Shown: positions 27,056 through 37,209, numbered from the stretch's first letter. The stretch is 64,000 nt of DNA from Tous-C4FEB sp044356555 (GCA_044356555.1 JBIKWB010000009.1:106445-170444); one strand, 5' to 3'. Notes: generated by a model not told the origin, from the letters alone. Numbers and translations are program-made.

Positions 27056-28474
27056 ATGAAAAGCTATCAAGTCCTCCCTCTCTTGATCATGTTGGCGCTT
27101 GCCCCGCTGAGCGCGCTCCTGCGAGCCGTCCCGTCGGAACCACCGGTCAAGCCCAACATCATCTACATCCTGCTCGATGACGCCGGCATCGGGGATTTCT
27201 CGGCTTACGGCTGCAAGTACGGCGTGACGCCCAACATTGATCGCTTGGCCACGGAAGGCATGAAGTTCACCCGGGCCTACAGCGGCAGCGCCGTCTGTGC
27301 TCCGTCAAGAATGGTGCTGATGACAGGCCAACATACCGGTCACATTCTGCGCCGCGCCAACCAAAGCAAAATCGGCCTGCTCGCACTTCCCGCCGGCCAA
27401 ACCACCGTCGCCCGTATGCTGCAGAACGCCGGTTACGCCACCGGTGGCTTCGGCAAATGGGGCTTGGGCAATCCTGAAACGACCGGAGTAGCGGAGAAAC
27501 AAGGCTTCGATGTGTTCTTCGGTTACTACGACCAAAAACACGCTCATAACCACTACACCGACTATCTGATTCGTAACAGTGTCAAAGTGCCCATCCAACA
27601 ATCGGGCAAACACACGTGGGCGGACTATGCTCCGACCCGCATCGCCAACGAGACTCTCAGTTTCATCGAGCAAAACAAAGACCGGCCCTTCTTCTGTTAT
27701 GCCGCATGGACCCCGCCGCACGGGGACTACGTCATCCCGGAGGATCCGGTTTTTTCCGGGAAGCCGTGGCCGGAGGAGATCAAGAACTACGCTGCGATGG
27801 TTGCCCTCGCTGACCGAGATGTCGGCCGCGTGATGCAAAAACTGAAGGACCTCGGCATCGATGACCGGACGCTGGTAATTTTCAGCTCCGACAACGGCGC
27901 CAACCCGGAGTTTATCGAGCCACTCGGCAGCACGGGAGGACTGCGCGGTCACAAACGTATGCTTTACGAAGGCGGCACGCGCACCCCGCTTATCGTGCGC
28001 TGGCCCGGTAAGATTCAGCCGGGCACGACCAGCGACCTACTCACCGCGTTCGTTGATTTTTTGCCGACGGCCGCAGAACTTAGCGGGCTACCGGCACCGA
28101 AAGGTATCGATGGTCACTCGATTGTGCCGACCTTGCTCGGGAAGGGGCAACAGACGCGGCACGAATCGCTCTATTTTGAGATCTACGAGCCCTACTTCCA
28201 GCAGGCCGTGCGCATGGGCGATTGGAAGGGCTACCGGCTCGGCACGAAAGCCCCGCTTGAGCTCTACGACCTAAAGGCCGATCCCGCCGAAAAGCAGAAT
28301 ATCGCCGCCGCCCACCCGGACATCGTCCGAAAGATCGAAGCGATCATGAAAGCCGAACACTCCCCGTCGCCGTATTACGACGCGCCCGAGCAAGGCAGCC
28401 CAAGACCGACCAAAGGGAAGAACGAGCAAAGCGCGAAGCCCGCCGCTACAAACAAAGAGAACCCACGTCTTTGA
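27056..28474 (+). CDS. Exported sulfatase, arylsulfatase-like
   Basis: 472 residues from ATG 27056 (an upstream in-frame ATG at 26924 gives a poor N-terminus). Signal MKSYQVLPLLIMLALAPLSALLRA. Active site CAPSR (Cys81), metal ligands LLDDAGIGD (Asp41/42) and FSSDNGAN, and GGLRGHKRMLYEGGTRTPLIVRWPG as in arylsulfatase A-like enzymes. Tail NKENPRL; the stop codon lies in a long hairpin. Third sulfatase in a row, 186 bp after the previous one. Confidence 0.92.
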   Translation: MKSYQVLPLLIMLALAPLSALLRAVPSEPPVKPNIIYILLDDAGIGDFSAYGCKYGVTPNIDRLATEGMKFTRAYSGSAVCAPSRMVLMTGQHTGHILRRANQSKIGLLALPAGQTTVARMLQNAGYATGGFGKWGLGNPETTGVAEKQGFDVFFGYYDQKHAHNHYTDYLIRNSVKVPIQQSGKHTWADYAPTRIANETLSFIEQNKDRPFFCYAAWTPPHGDYVIPEDPVFSGKPWPEEIKNYAAMVALADRDVGRVMQKLKDLGIDDRTLVIFSSDNGANPEFIEPLGSTGGLRGHKRMLYEGGTRTPLIVRWPGKIQPGTTSDLLTAFVDFLPTAAELSGLPAPKGIDGHSIVPTLLGKGQQTRHESLYFEIYEPYFQQAVRMGDWKGYRLGTKAPLELYDLKADPAEKQNIAAAHPDIVRKIEAIMKAEHSPSPYYDAPEQGSPRPTKGKNEQSAKPAATNKENPRL

Positions 28475-28510
28475 CGGACCGATTTCCCTCGTCCGGGAAT
28501 CGGCGCCGTC
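28473..28510. terminator. Bidirectional hairpin between converging genes
   Basis: GACGGaCCGATTtCCC (28473-28488) pairs with GGGAATCGGcgCCGTC (28495-28510) over a 6-nt loop, with small bulges. It overlaps the sulfatase stop codon and lies between it and the convergent TonB receptor 2. No T-run on either side, so termination is uncertain. Confidence 0.5.
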
Positions 28511-28699
28511 AAGATTGCGGCCGCTTGAACCCCTTTTTTCGCGTCGCCCCTTTGGGTTTTCCGCCTCTTCCCGACACATGCTGAAAGCTGCAGGCCAGCC
28601 TCGTTTTCCTTCGTCACCAAGACGGCCAGTTAGGTCCGATGCGGCTAGGGCTGGCCGACTCTCATCGGCAGAAAGCGGACGCTAGGGACGTCTCCCCGC

Positions 28700-31600
28700 T
28701 CAGAATTCGAACGTGGACCGCAGCATGAAAATGCGGCCTTGCGGGGCCATCCACGACGAGATGGAACCGTCGGGCTGCGCAGCGGCTGGAATCAGCTGAT
28801 CGTCGTCGAGGAGGTTGCGGACGTTGAGTTGCAATTTCCAGTTGATCCGATTCTGCCAGATTTTCCGACCGTAGCCGACCCAGCCGTCGACAGCGAACTC
28901 CGCCGGACCGTAGTAGGGGCGCTGGAGGTTGGGCACTTCGACGACCTTGCCGTCGATGGTTGCGGAGATGATGGGGTAACCGATGCCAACGCGGTCCTGC
29001 CAGCGTAGGCCCGAGCCAGCGCTCCAGCCGCGGAGGCGGGAGTCGCGGGAAAAAGTGTAGTTCGCCACGACATTGGTGCGCCATTCGCGCAGTTCCGAGA
29101 CTCTCTGGCCGGAGCGGGCGAGCTTGCCGTTGAGGGCGTTGAGCAACGTATCGTAGACGCGGATGCGCACCGGCTGACCCGACTCGTCGGCGATGAGGTT
29201 CGAGGCGGCGCCGGTGGTCCATTCAGCGAGACGCAGCTTGAGAAATTCCTGGGATGCCGGGGCGATGTCGGCCTGGCTGGCCAGCTGCTGGCTGACATTA
29301 AAGGCAATCCGCCACTGATTGGTGGGATTATAAATCGACTCAAACTCGAAGCCCTTTGAGGCGGTGCTGGTCGTGTCGCGCATGTTGCCGGGCACAGTGT
29401 AGGTGACGTTGACGCCGCTGGGCGCCAAGGCCGTGGGCGGACCGGTAAATTCCTGCCAGTTAATCAGGGCCTTGAGAAACTGAGGCGAACCCTTGTAGCC
29501 AGCGGCCGTGAGGGCGGCGGGGGAGTTGTAGCGCACAATGCGGGCATCCGTCTCGATCAAAAAATTGGGGTAGGCGTCGGTGGCGCGCTCGGATTGCGTC
29601 TCAAACCAATTGAAGCGGGTTTGCAGTTTTCCGCCGAGGAAGCCGAGGGTGAAACCACGGTCGGTGGTGGTGCCACCGGGCGGCTGGATGGCCTTGCCAA
29701 AAATGTCGATTCGGGCGTCCGCCGGCTGAAAGTTCTCCGACTTGCTGTAAAAGACCGAGAAATCGACTCCGGGCACAAACTTGAGGAACGGCGGCCGGTG
29801 CACGACGAATCCGTGGCTCCAAATCGCTTGCTCGAAGACGGAGCCGGGCGTGGAGGGCAGCACAAAGTTGGGGCTCGCGCGGTCGACGAAGTTATACTGG
29901 TTGCGCACGTTGTTGTCGTCGTTCTTGCGGTAGGATTTCACCTTGTCGTTGCGCCAGCCCAGCGTGGTCACGACCCATTCGCCCTTGAGCCAGCGGGCTT
30001 GGTGGACGGCGGATTGGGAGTCGATGACTTGACGGACCAGAGAGGCGTTGGTGGCTTGGCGGTAGAAAACTTCATCGTCGATTATCCGCGAGATTTGCAC
30101 CGGTCGGGTGACGAACGTGCGGCTCGCTTGGTCCCAAGTCCAACCGGTGACGTTGGCCGGATTCAGCTCCGTCTGGATGCCCTGCAGGTTGGCCCCCTTC
30201 GCGGTGGCGGCGTTGGCCAAACTGGGGCCGAGATAGACGACGGTGCGGACGGTTCCGTCGTTGGAATTGATGTCATCGCGGGCCGTGACGGGATTGATCG
30301 CCGAGCGGGTTTGAAGAACCCAGTTGAGGTCGGTGGTATTGGTGCCGGAGAAAGTCGTCTCGTCATAAGTGAAGCGATTGCCGAACCCGGTGAAATTATG
30401 CCGGCCAAGCCATTTGAAGCGCTCGGTGTTGCGGGCGAAATCGAGTTCAAGAAAGGCGGTCATACGGTCGGAGCTGCGGTCTTCACGGGTGCTCGAGCGT
30501 GTGCCGGTGCCGGCCATGAAGGGGCGGCCGAAATTAGGATTGGGCGCACCCCACGGCAGCGTGGTGTTGATGTCGATATTGATCGTGTAACCGCGGTTGC
30601 TGGCAAAGAGGTCGTAGAAGTTACGCGTGTGTTCTTCGCGGCTGATCGCGGCCTCGAAGCCCATCGTGCCGAGCGGGTGCGTCCAAAGGTGGTCGTAACT
30701 GACGTTACCCACTTGGAAATTCTCCCACTCGCGTTTGTTGGGACCATCGAGCAATTGATTGCGCCAATCAAAAATGGAGGTGTCGCCGATCTCCTCGTCC
30801 GTGAAAAAAGAGCCAAATTTGATGCCTTGGGCAGCCGCGGCAGCGGACGAGTAATACTGACTGCCGGTGGTGAGAGAAACCATGTTAGCCTGGAACGCGG
30901 CGGGGATGGTTGGACTCACGGGCCGACCCAGCAGGGTTTGCCAACCATACTGGAGCCGCGACGGGGCCGCCGCATTGTTGCTCTCGTAGATGACGCCGGG
31001 CTGCGCAAACCAATCACCTGGGGAACGTACCAGATCGCGGTTGATTTGGTTGAAATCGACCGTGCCTGGACTGTGCGTGACCTTATTAAATGGAGTTTGA
31101 AACCACTTGGTCAGGGTGTCGCGCGGGGAGTTGGTGCGCGGGCGATTGGCGTCGATCTTGCCGCTTTCGAAGCTCGCCCGGAGCGTGCCGTCCTTGAAGG
31201 GAGTAAGGTGAACGGCGGCAAATATCCGTCGATCCTTCTCATGGGCGTAGTTTTGCTGGAATCTCGTGTTTTCATCGAGCAACGCGACGCGCACACCGAA
31301 CACGGCTGGGATGAGCACACGGTCAAAATCCGCCACGGCACGCTGCGTACCGAACGACCCCATCCCGAACTCGACGCTGTTTTTGTTCTTCAGCGAGGGC
31401 CGAATCAGCTGGTTGTTGATGATACCGCCCGGACTGCCGAGCCCGAACAACGTGGCGTTGGGGCCGCGGCTGATCTCGACGCGTTCCGTGTTGTAACTAT
31501 CGAACACGGTCGTCGTGGGAAAGTAATCGCGCGTCAGGTCGGCGCGGGCGAGGCCTCGCACGCGGGAGTTGTTCTGTGGGGCGCGGGCGGGACCGACCTG

Positions 31601-31963
31601 GTCGATGAAGTTACCGTTCAGCACTCCCCCGGAATAGTTGCCCCCCGAACCGGCGGTCTCGGTGTTGGCCGTGTAGACAAGGAGACTCGCGCTGTCCGTG
31701 GCGTTCACATCCTTCATAAAATCGGAGGTAACGACCGAGATTGAGTTGGCGATGTCCCTCAGGTCGGTGCGAATACGCGTGCCGGCGAGCGAAGAGGTGG
31801 CGGCATAACCGCGGTCGGCTTCGGCGGTCGTGACGAAAGGCGAGAGCTCAATCACCTTACCGTCCTTGGCGGGCAGGCCAACAGGGGGCACGGCTTGGGC
31901 ATGGAGTTGCGGCGCGAGTAGAGCAATCACAAGGGCGGCAAGCAGAGGGTGTGGGGATTTCAT
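28700..31963 (-). CDS. TonB-dependent outer-membrane receptor 2
   Basis: About 1087 residues from ATG 31963 (signal HPLLAALVIALLAPQLHAQ); the frame is open to 32128 but that would include copy C of the regulatory site. TonB box IELSPFVTTAE, then RGYAATSSLAGTRIRTDLRD, plug with ARAPQNNSRVRGL and RGPNATLFGLGSPGGIIN, barrel ending RIFMLRSTFEF. Same subclass as receptors 1, 3b and 4. Likely imports an oligosaccharide from the sulfatase locus. Confidence 0.94.
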   Translation of the reverse strand: MKSPHPLLAALVIALLAPQLHAQAVPPVGLPAKDGKVIELSPFVTTAEADRGYAATSSLAGTRIRTDLRDIANSISVVTSDFMKDVNATDSASLLVYTANTETAGSGGNYSGGVLNGNFIDQVGPARAPQNNSRVRGLARADLTRDYFPTTTVFDSYNTERVEISRGPNATLFGLGSPGGIINNQLIRPSLKNKNSVEFGMGSFGTQRAVADFDRVLIPAVFGVRVALLDENTRFQQNYAHEKDRRIFAAVHLTPFKDGTLRASFESGKIDANRPRTNSPRDTLTKWFQTPFNKVTHSPGTVDFNQINRDLVRSPGDWFAQPGVIYESNNAAAPSRLQYGWQTLLGRPVSPTIPAAFQANMVSLTTGSQYYSSAAAAAQGIKFGSFFTDEEIGDTSIFDWRNQLLDGPNKREWENFQVGNVSYDHLWTHPLGTMGFEAAISREEHTRNFYDLFASNRGYTINIDINTTLPWGAPNPNFGRPFMAGTGTRSSTREDRSSDRMTAFLELDFARNTERFKWLGRHNFTGFGNRFTYDETTFSGTNTTDLNWVLQTRSAINPVTARDDINSNDGTVRTVVYLGPSLANAATAKGANLQGIQTELNPANVTGWTWDQASRTFVTRPVQISRIIDDEVFYRQATNASLVRQVIDSQSAVHQARWLKGEWVVTTLGWRNDKVKSYRKNDDNNVRNQYNFVDRASPNFVLPSTPGSVFEQAIWSHGFVVHRPPFLKFVPGVDFSVFYSKSENFQPADARIDIFGKAIQPPGGTTTDRGFTLGFLGGKLQTRFNWFETQSERATDAYPNFLIETDARIVRYNSPAALTAAGYKGSPQFLKALINWQEFTGPPTALAPSGVNVTYTVPGNMRDTTSTASKGFEFESIYNPTNQWRIAFNVSQQLASQADIAPASQEFLKLRLAEWTTGAASNLIADESGQPVRIRVYDTLLNALNGKLARSGQRVSELREWRTNVVANYTFSRDSRLRGWSAGSGLRWQDRVGIGYPIISATIDGKVVEVPNLQRPYYGPAEFAVDGWVGYGRKIWQNRINWKLQLNVRNLLDDDQLIPAAAQPDGSISSWMAPQGRIFMLRSTFEF

Positions 31964-32077
31964 GAGTTTGGCGGGAAAGCGAGGTACGGATGAGAAAAAT
32001 ACAGCGGGGTGAGGATTGCGCGGCAGGGGCGGCCGAGTTTGGGTCGAAATACGATAAATTCTCCGCTCTCCCGCGCC

Positions 32078-32111
32078 CATAGACGTTCCGCGTGTACTTC
32101 TGGACTTTTTG
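32078..32111 (-). promoter_or_regulatory. Bipartite 34-bp site, copy C (upstream of TonB receptor 2)
   Basis: Minus-strand CAAAAAGTCCAG, 8 nt, GCGGAA, 1 nt, GTCTATG; GTC-to-GTC 21 bp. Ends 114 nt before the receptor ATG. Block order and spacing are identical to copy B. Confidence 0.72.
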
Positions 32112-32203
32112 CGCAGAAGCCTCGGCACACCCCGGTTCCGGCATCACCGGAAAAAACCTATGGCCAAGAAACTTTCGGCAAGAAACTGGTCCGAGATGGA
32201 CTA

Positions 32204-32237
32204 AAGAAAGTCTAGATTTAGGCCGAATTTGTCTATG
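32204..32237 (+). promoter_or_regulatory. Bipartite 34-bp site, copy D (toward TonB receptor 3)
   Basis: Plus-strand AAGAAAGTCTAG, 6 nt, GCCGAA, 3 nt, GTCTATG; spacing 21 bp. It is the most diverged copy (one change in the middle block) and lies 93 bp from copy C in opposite orientation, pointing at the plus-strand TonB receptor. Confidence 0.65.
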
Positions 32238-32465
32238 TCGAATTCGCGGGTATCGCGTATGGTTTAGGACGATAAATTGCTACGTTTCGTTCAACCCCAA
32301 CCCCCAACGGCGACCAAGCACGGATCTTTCCGCACCCTCTGATTCTGGTCGCGCCTCTCACCCAGCCCATCGCACACGACTAGTTTCACCAATTCGGCGT
32401 TTAAGACCTCGGCCGCATTCATTGTGAATGAATTTCTCACCCAACCAGACAACCCATCCCCTAAC

Positions 32466-35405
32466 GTGAATCATTACTCCGCCCGCTCCCTGCGCTGCCT
32501 TCGACCGCTCTTTTGCTACCTCTCTCTTTTCTACCTTCTCTCCCTTTCAGCCGCGCACGCCGCCGCTCTCACCGGCAATGTCTCGAACGTCGCTACCCGC
32601 AATCTCCTTGAAGGCGCGCGCGTCGAAGTCCCCGCCCTCGGTCTCACGGCTCTAACCGACAATACGGGCCGCTACGTGCTCGCGGCTATCCCCGCGGGCA
32701 CGCACGAAGTCGTTGTGACCTACGTCGGCCTCGATTCGGTCCGCACCACCGTCATCGTCGCCGACTCGGCCAGCACCACGCGTGACTTCAATCTAACCAG
32801 CGTCGTCTACAAACTCGACGCCTTCAAGGTCACCGGCGAGCGCGAGGGCGGTGCCGCCGCGATCACCGCCCAGCGCAACGCTGAGAACGTGAAGAACATC
32901 GTCGCGATGGATTCGTTCGGAAACTTGCCGAACATGAATGCCGCCGAAGTTGCCATCCGCCTGCCCGGCGTCGCCGGCAATCTCTCGGACGAAAACCTTG
33001 TCGACGGTTTCACGATCCGTGGCATCGGTCCGGGCCTCAACACCGTTACGCTCGATGGCTCGCCGCTCACCAGCCAAGGCGCCCTGAACCGTGCCACGAA
33101 TATGAACAACCTCACGGGTTCCATGTTCGATCAAATGGAACTCACCAAGGGCCACATGCCCGACAAAGAGGCCGGCTCCATCGGCGGCACCATCAATCTC
33201 AAGAGCCGCTCCCCTCTTTCCATGAGCGAGCGCCGCCGTCTCACCTACAGCGCCGGTGTGCGCTACGCCCCGCCGTTCACCGAGCAAACTCCGACGCGCG
33301 AAAAACATCGTGCGCATCCGCTCTTCAACGTCGGCTGGCAGGAACTCTTCGACGTCTTCGGCGGCGAGCGCAACCTGGGCGTGGCGCTCAATGTGTTCTA
33401 CTCCGAAAATGCCGTCGGCGGTTTCCGGACCACGCGCGATTTCGAAAATACCACCGCCCAGCCCGCCTACCTCTGGGACTACCGCACGTGGGACAACTAC
33501 AACAACCGCAAGCAGGCCAGCGTCAGCCTTAAAGCGGACTACCGTCTCTCGCCTTCCACCAAGCTCTCGATCAACACCGTGGCGAGCGACGCTATTGAGA
33601 CGTTTCGCCGCCAATACGAGACGCGGGCCTTCACCACGCAACAAGTCGGCACCACCGGCGCGGCCGGCATTTTGCCCGGCTACACCGATCAAATCACGCA
33701 GGTCCGCGCCGCCGCCGGCTCGACCATCGACCAGACGTCCACCGGTCCGGGTAATTTCCACAACCGCATGCGCCGCCTCGACCTCGGCGCCGAACACGTT
33801 TTCGGCGCCCTCCAAATCGATTACAACGCCATCTACACCCAGTCCAACATCAACGGCGGCGGCGGCGGGCGCGGCGGGATCTTGGTGAACCGCATTACCG
33901 CGGTCGGCTGGCGTCTTGATCGCACGGACTCCGATCTCCACCCGCGTTTCACGCAAACCGAAGGCCCCGATTTCACCAATCCCGCCAACTACCGCCCAAC
34001 CACCTACAACAACTCGATCCTCCAAAACGACGATCAGATCAAAGAGGTCCGCGCCAACATCCGCTACACGCTGCCGGTTTCCTTCCCGCTCTCGCTCAAA
34101 TCCGGCGCGGTCTGGCGCGAGCACTACGCAAATGCCGCGAGCGTCGCGCGCCGTTGGAACTACATCGGCACCACCGCCCTCCCCGCCGATCCGTCGATCA
34201 TCACCTTCGATTCTGTGAAAACCGGCCGCCGCATTCCGCAGTGGGAGCCGGTCCAGTTTTTCGCCGACCGCCAGCCGGTCACACCCGCGCTCTGGCGCGA
34301 GGACCTCTACTTTTTTGAGCAAAACAAATACACCGCCAATCGCGCCGTCACCGAAACCATCACGGCCGGCTACGCGATGGCATCGGGCCGCGTGGGCCGC
34401 ACCGGCCTCGTCGCCGGCGTGCGCACCGAGCGCACCGAAACATCGAGCTGGGGCTGGGTGCGCACGCGCACCGGCAGCACCGTGGCCCAGCAGACCGCCG
34501 ATCCCGTCGGCTCCGCCACCCGCGACTATGCCGGCACCCGGCGCGATCTCAGCGGGAGCTACACAAAATCCTTTCCCAGCGCACATCTCACGCACGATCT
34601 CACCTCCAACCTCAAGGCCCGGCTGAGTTGGTCCACCAGCTTCGGCCGTCCACCGTTGAACAACGCCCTCCCCAACGAAACCATCTCCGAGGCGAACCAA
34701 ACCCTCACGGTCAACAACCCGAGCCTGCTCCCGCAGACCGCCGCCACGTGGGACGCCACGCTCGAGTATTACTTCGAACCCGTCGGCACACTTTCTGTCG
34801 GCTGGTTCGATAAGACCATCGAAGACTACATCGTCACCGGCACCAACGCGGGCACGATCGGCACCGGCTCCGACAACGGCTACAACGGCGAATACCCCGG
34901 CTTCACGCGTCTGACTTCGTCCAACGCCGGCACCGCCAAGGTCCAGGGTTGGGAGTTCAACTATCAGCAACAGTTCACCTTTCTCCCCGGCCTTTTGAAG
35001 GGCTTCGGTGCCTCGGCCAACTACACGCTGATCAGCACCAGCGGAGATTTTGGCGGCACGACCTCACGCAACACCAACGAAGTCCCCGGTTTCATTCCGC
35101 GCACCGGTAATGCCACGCTGTCCTGGCGCTACCGCAAATTCAGCACGCGCGTTCTCTACAATTTCACCGGTAGTCACATCACGGCCTTCACCGCCGCGAC
35201 GCCCGGCCGCAATCTCTACCGTTTCGACTACGCATCCGTGAACGCCGGCATAGCGTATCAGATTCGTCCCGACGTCCAGCTCACACTCGACGCCGCCAAC
35301 CTCACCAACGAGCCCCAGGCCTTCTACCGCAGCGTCCGCTCCCAAATGCAGAACACCATTATCAACGGCACGACGCTCACCTTCGGCGTCAACGGACGCT
35401 TCTAG
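32466..35405 (+). CDS. TonB-dependent receptor 3 with carboxypeptidase-regulatory-like domain
   Basis: About 979 residues from GTG 32466; GTG 32424 is an alternative adding 14 residues. Signal-like PLFCYLSLFYLLSLSAAHAA, then a CarboxypepD_reg-like beta-sandwich (ALTGNVSNVATRNLLEGARV, GTHEVVVTYVGLDSVR, residues ~35-115), TonB box KLDAFKVTGE, plug (NMNAAEVAIRLPGVAG) and barrel ending TLTFGVNGRF. A different subclass from the other receptors (the kind usually called TonB receptor with regulatory-like domain). C-terminal Phe present. Confidence 0.92.
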   Translation: MNHYSARSLRCLRPLFCYLSLFYLLSLSAAHAAALTGNVSNVATRNLLEGARVEVPALGLTALTDNTGRYVLAAIPAGTHEVVVTYVGLDSVRTTVIVADSASTTRDFNLTSVVYKLDAFKVTGEREGGAAAITAQRNAENVKNIVAMDSFGNLPNMNAAEVAIRLPGVAGNLSDENLVDGFTIRGIGPGLNTVTLDGSPLTSQGALNRATNMNNLTGSMFDQMELTKGHMPDKEAGSIGGTINLKSRSPLSMSERRRLTYSAGVRYAPPFTEQTPTREKHRAHPLFNVGWQELFDVFGGERNLGVALNVFYSENAVGGFRTTRDFENTTAQPAYLWDYRTWDNYNNRKQASVSLKADYRLSPSTKLSINTVASDAIETFRRQYETRAFTTQQVGTTGAAGILPGYTDQITQVRAAAGSTIDQTSTGPGNFHNRMRRLDLGAEHVFGALQIDYNAIYTQSNINGGGGGRGGILVNRITAVGWRLDRTDSDLHPRFTQTEGPDFTNPANYRPTTYNNSILQNDDQIKEVRANIRYTLPVSFPLSLKSGAVWREHYANAASVARRWNYIGTTALPADPSIITFDSVKTGRRIPQWEPVQFFADRQPVTPALWREDLYFFEQNKYTANRAVTETITAGYAMASGRVGRTGLVAGVRTERTETSSWGWVRTRTGSTVAQQTADPVGSATRDYAGTRRDLSGSYTKSFPSAHLTHDLTSNLKARLSWSTSFGRPPLNNALPNETISEANQTLTVNNPSLLPQTAATWDATLEYYFEPVGTLSVGWFDKTIEDYIVTGTNAGTIGTGSDNGYNGEYPGFTRLTSSNAGTAKVQGWEFNYQQQFTFLPGLLKGFGASANYTLISTSGDFGGTTSRNTNEVPGFIPRTGNATLSWRYRKFSTRVLYNFTGSHITAFTAATPGRNLYRFDYASVNAGIAYQIRPDVQLTLDAANLTNEPQAFYRSVRSQMQNTIINGTTLTFGVNGRF

Positions 35406-35487
35406 CGGCACTCATGGCATGACGAAGAGACTCCGTTCGCGCCGCACTCGTCCCGCGCTCGACTGCACTGCCGCAAGGGGCCTCGGC

Positions 35488-35902
35488 ATGAAAACGACCC
35501 TGCTCCTACTCGCCGCCCTGTTGCTGGCTCCGCTCGCGGCCGCTGACCCGAAAACGAACGGACGGCTCATCGGGTGCCTCGAAGCAGGCTAATATACCTC
35601 CACTGGACGGAGTGAGCCTGCTGCCCGCGTTCAAAGGCGAGTCGATTGCACGAAAGAAACCGTTGTTCTTTCAGTTCGGCCGAGGCTCCGCGGTGCGCGA
35701 TGGGCCATGGAAGCTCGTGCGCATGGGAGCCACCTGGGAGCTGTATGACTTAGCGGCTGATCGCAACGAGATGCACGACCTCGCGGCGAAGCGGCCCGAT
35801 CTGGTCAAGCAAATGGACGCCGCGTGGCTGGCCTGGTGGAAGGAATCCACGGGCCACGACTGGACGGGTAAGAACAGCAAAGAGCGCGAACTCGAGGAGT
35901 GA
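35488..35902 (+). pseudogene. Sulfatase gene with internal deletion
   Basis: ATG 35488 starts a signal peptide (MKTTLLLLAALLLAPLAAAD) that stops at 35592 after 34 residues. Directly beyond, another frame encodes only a sulfatase C-terminus: IPPLDGVSLLPAFKGES, then FFQFGRGSAVRDGPWKLVRM, WELYDLAADRNEMHDLA and AAWLAWWKES. The central ~350 residues, including the active site, are gone. Remnant of a sulfatase that followed the TonB receptor. Confidence 0.85.
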
Positions 35903-36232
35903 GGGCGTCGATTGTAGGAGTCGCTGTATTTTGAGGGAAGACTGGCGCCCAACCTTTAACCTGGGACACCGCGCCGGAATCATTCGAGCGGCGGCGATGG
36001 GCTTGCGTGCAAGCAGCAGTCAGGCGTGAAGGTGCCCGTGGCCGAAATGGAGCAAATCCATCCTGCAATCTCCCGCTAGCCGAGCCCAGCGACGTCGAAG
36101 TTGCGGTTGTCCCAGCACCCACTCGACGGAAGTTTGCCGCGTAATTCCAATTTGAAAAACACCTATTGGCGCCACTTTGGTTCGCGTTGAAGTCGCGTCT
36201 CCTCCGCCAGTTTATCCGCCCCCGCGCAGTCC
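35903..36232. other. Intergenic region without recognisable gene
   Basis: 330 bp between the sulfatase remnant and the AraC gene (minus). Open frames here are short and lack a credible family or codon pattern. Confidence 0.5.
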
Positions 36233-37153
36233 TCAATTCGCCTTGGGCGGGATCGGGGTGTGACTCGAGGGCTTGGGCGGCGACGAAAACGGTCCGTGTT
36301 GCGCCCGAAACTCCCGCGGCGACAAACCGACGTGCCGTCGGAAGAGCTTTGAGAAGTGGTAGGGGTCCGGCAAGCCGACCGCCTTGCCCACCTCCGAAAC
36401 CGCCAGCGTGGTGCTCAACAGCAGTTCGCGCGCTTCACGTAATTGCCGGCCGATCACGTGTCCTTTGGCCGATATCCCCAAGTGACGCCGGAACAGCTTC
36501 AATACATGTGAACGACTCCGGCCAATGATGGCGGCCAAGTCCTCGATGCGCGGCGATAGCTGGAAGCCTTTCTCAATGTGCACCAGCAGACGGCGCAACT
36601 CCTCCGGCCTGCTTTCCGGAGGCTCGACCCTCTTCTTTGCCGCGCGAAACAGTTCGCGCTTCAGTAGGAGCCCAAGAGCGCGACCTTCGCGTTCGTCCCG
36701 CTCCGATTGTAGAAACCAACGAACGGCATAATCCATCAACCGGCCAAGCGGGTCATCCGCTTCCGTCCGCAATCGGACTACCTCCGCCGGCAACGGCCAC
36801 ACCACATCGCGGCGATCCGGTGAATCGAACTCCGGCTCATCTCGCTCATGAGGCACATTGGGCACCCACTTCGATCCGGCCCGATACCACGGTACGATAT
36901 GCACGTGCGCGGTATACATCGGCTCGTCCGCCGAAGGCAGATAAGTGATCCGTCGGTTCCACGGCAGCACATACAAATCGTGCGGCTTCAAACTGTGTTT
37001 TACCCCGTTAACTTCAAACGTCCCGCGTCCGCTTTTGCACCAGAACAACGCCCGACTCTGCACGCAGGCGTTCGTGAAATCTTGCCCGGCCGCGAATTGA
37101 AAAAAACCCGCACGGCAGACCGCCGGTCCGCCAAGGGCTGGATCTGACCCCAT
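36233..37153 (-). CDS. AraC-family transcriptional regulator
   Basis: About 306 residues from ATG 37153 (MGSDPALGG). N-terminal cupin-like sensor (FWCKSGRGTFEVNGVKHSL, LYVLPWNRRITYLPSADEP), C-terminal double HTH (IEDLAAIIGRSRSHVLKLF; VSEVGKAVGLPDPYHFSKLFRRHVGLSPREFR). Divergent from TonB receptor 4, so it probably controls that gene and the operon behind it. Confidence 0.92.
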   Translation of the reverse strand: MGSDPALGGPAVCRAGFFQFAAGQDFTNACVQSRALFWCKSGRGTFEVNGVKHSLKPHDLYVLPWNRRITYLPSADEPMYTAHVHIVPWYRAGSKWVPNVPHERDEPEFDSPDRRDVVWPLPAEVVRLRTEADDPLGRLMDYAVRWFLQSERDEREGRALGLLLKRELFRAAKKRVEPPESRPEELRRLLVHIEKGFQLSPRIEDLAAIIGRSRSHVLKLFRRHLGISAKGHVIGRQLREARELLLSTTLAVSEVGKAVGLPDPYHFSKLFRRHVGLSPREFRAQHGPFSSPPKPSSHTPIPPKAN

Positions 37154-37209
37154 CGCCTCCACCTTGGTTGATTTTCTCCCGGGACCAGCCACAGAACGCA
37201 AAACAACAA

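Noticed and set aside
29594..31744. 716-codon open frame antisense to TonB receptor 2
   Set aside because: Follows exactly the third-position bias of the receptor gene and has no family match.
32793..34970. 725-codon open frame antisense to TonB receptor 3
   Set aside because: Gly/Ala/Val-rich shadow with no start context or domain.
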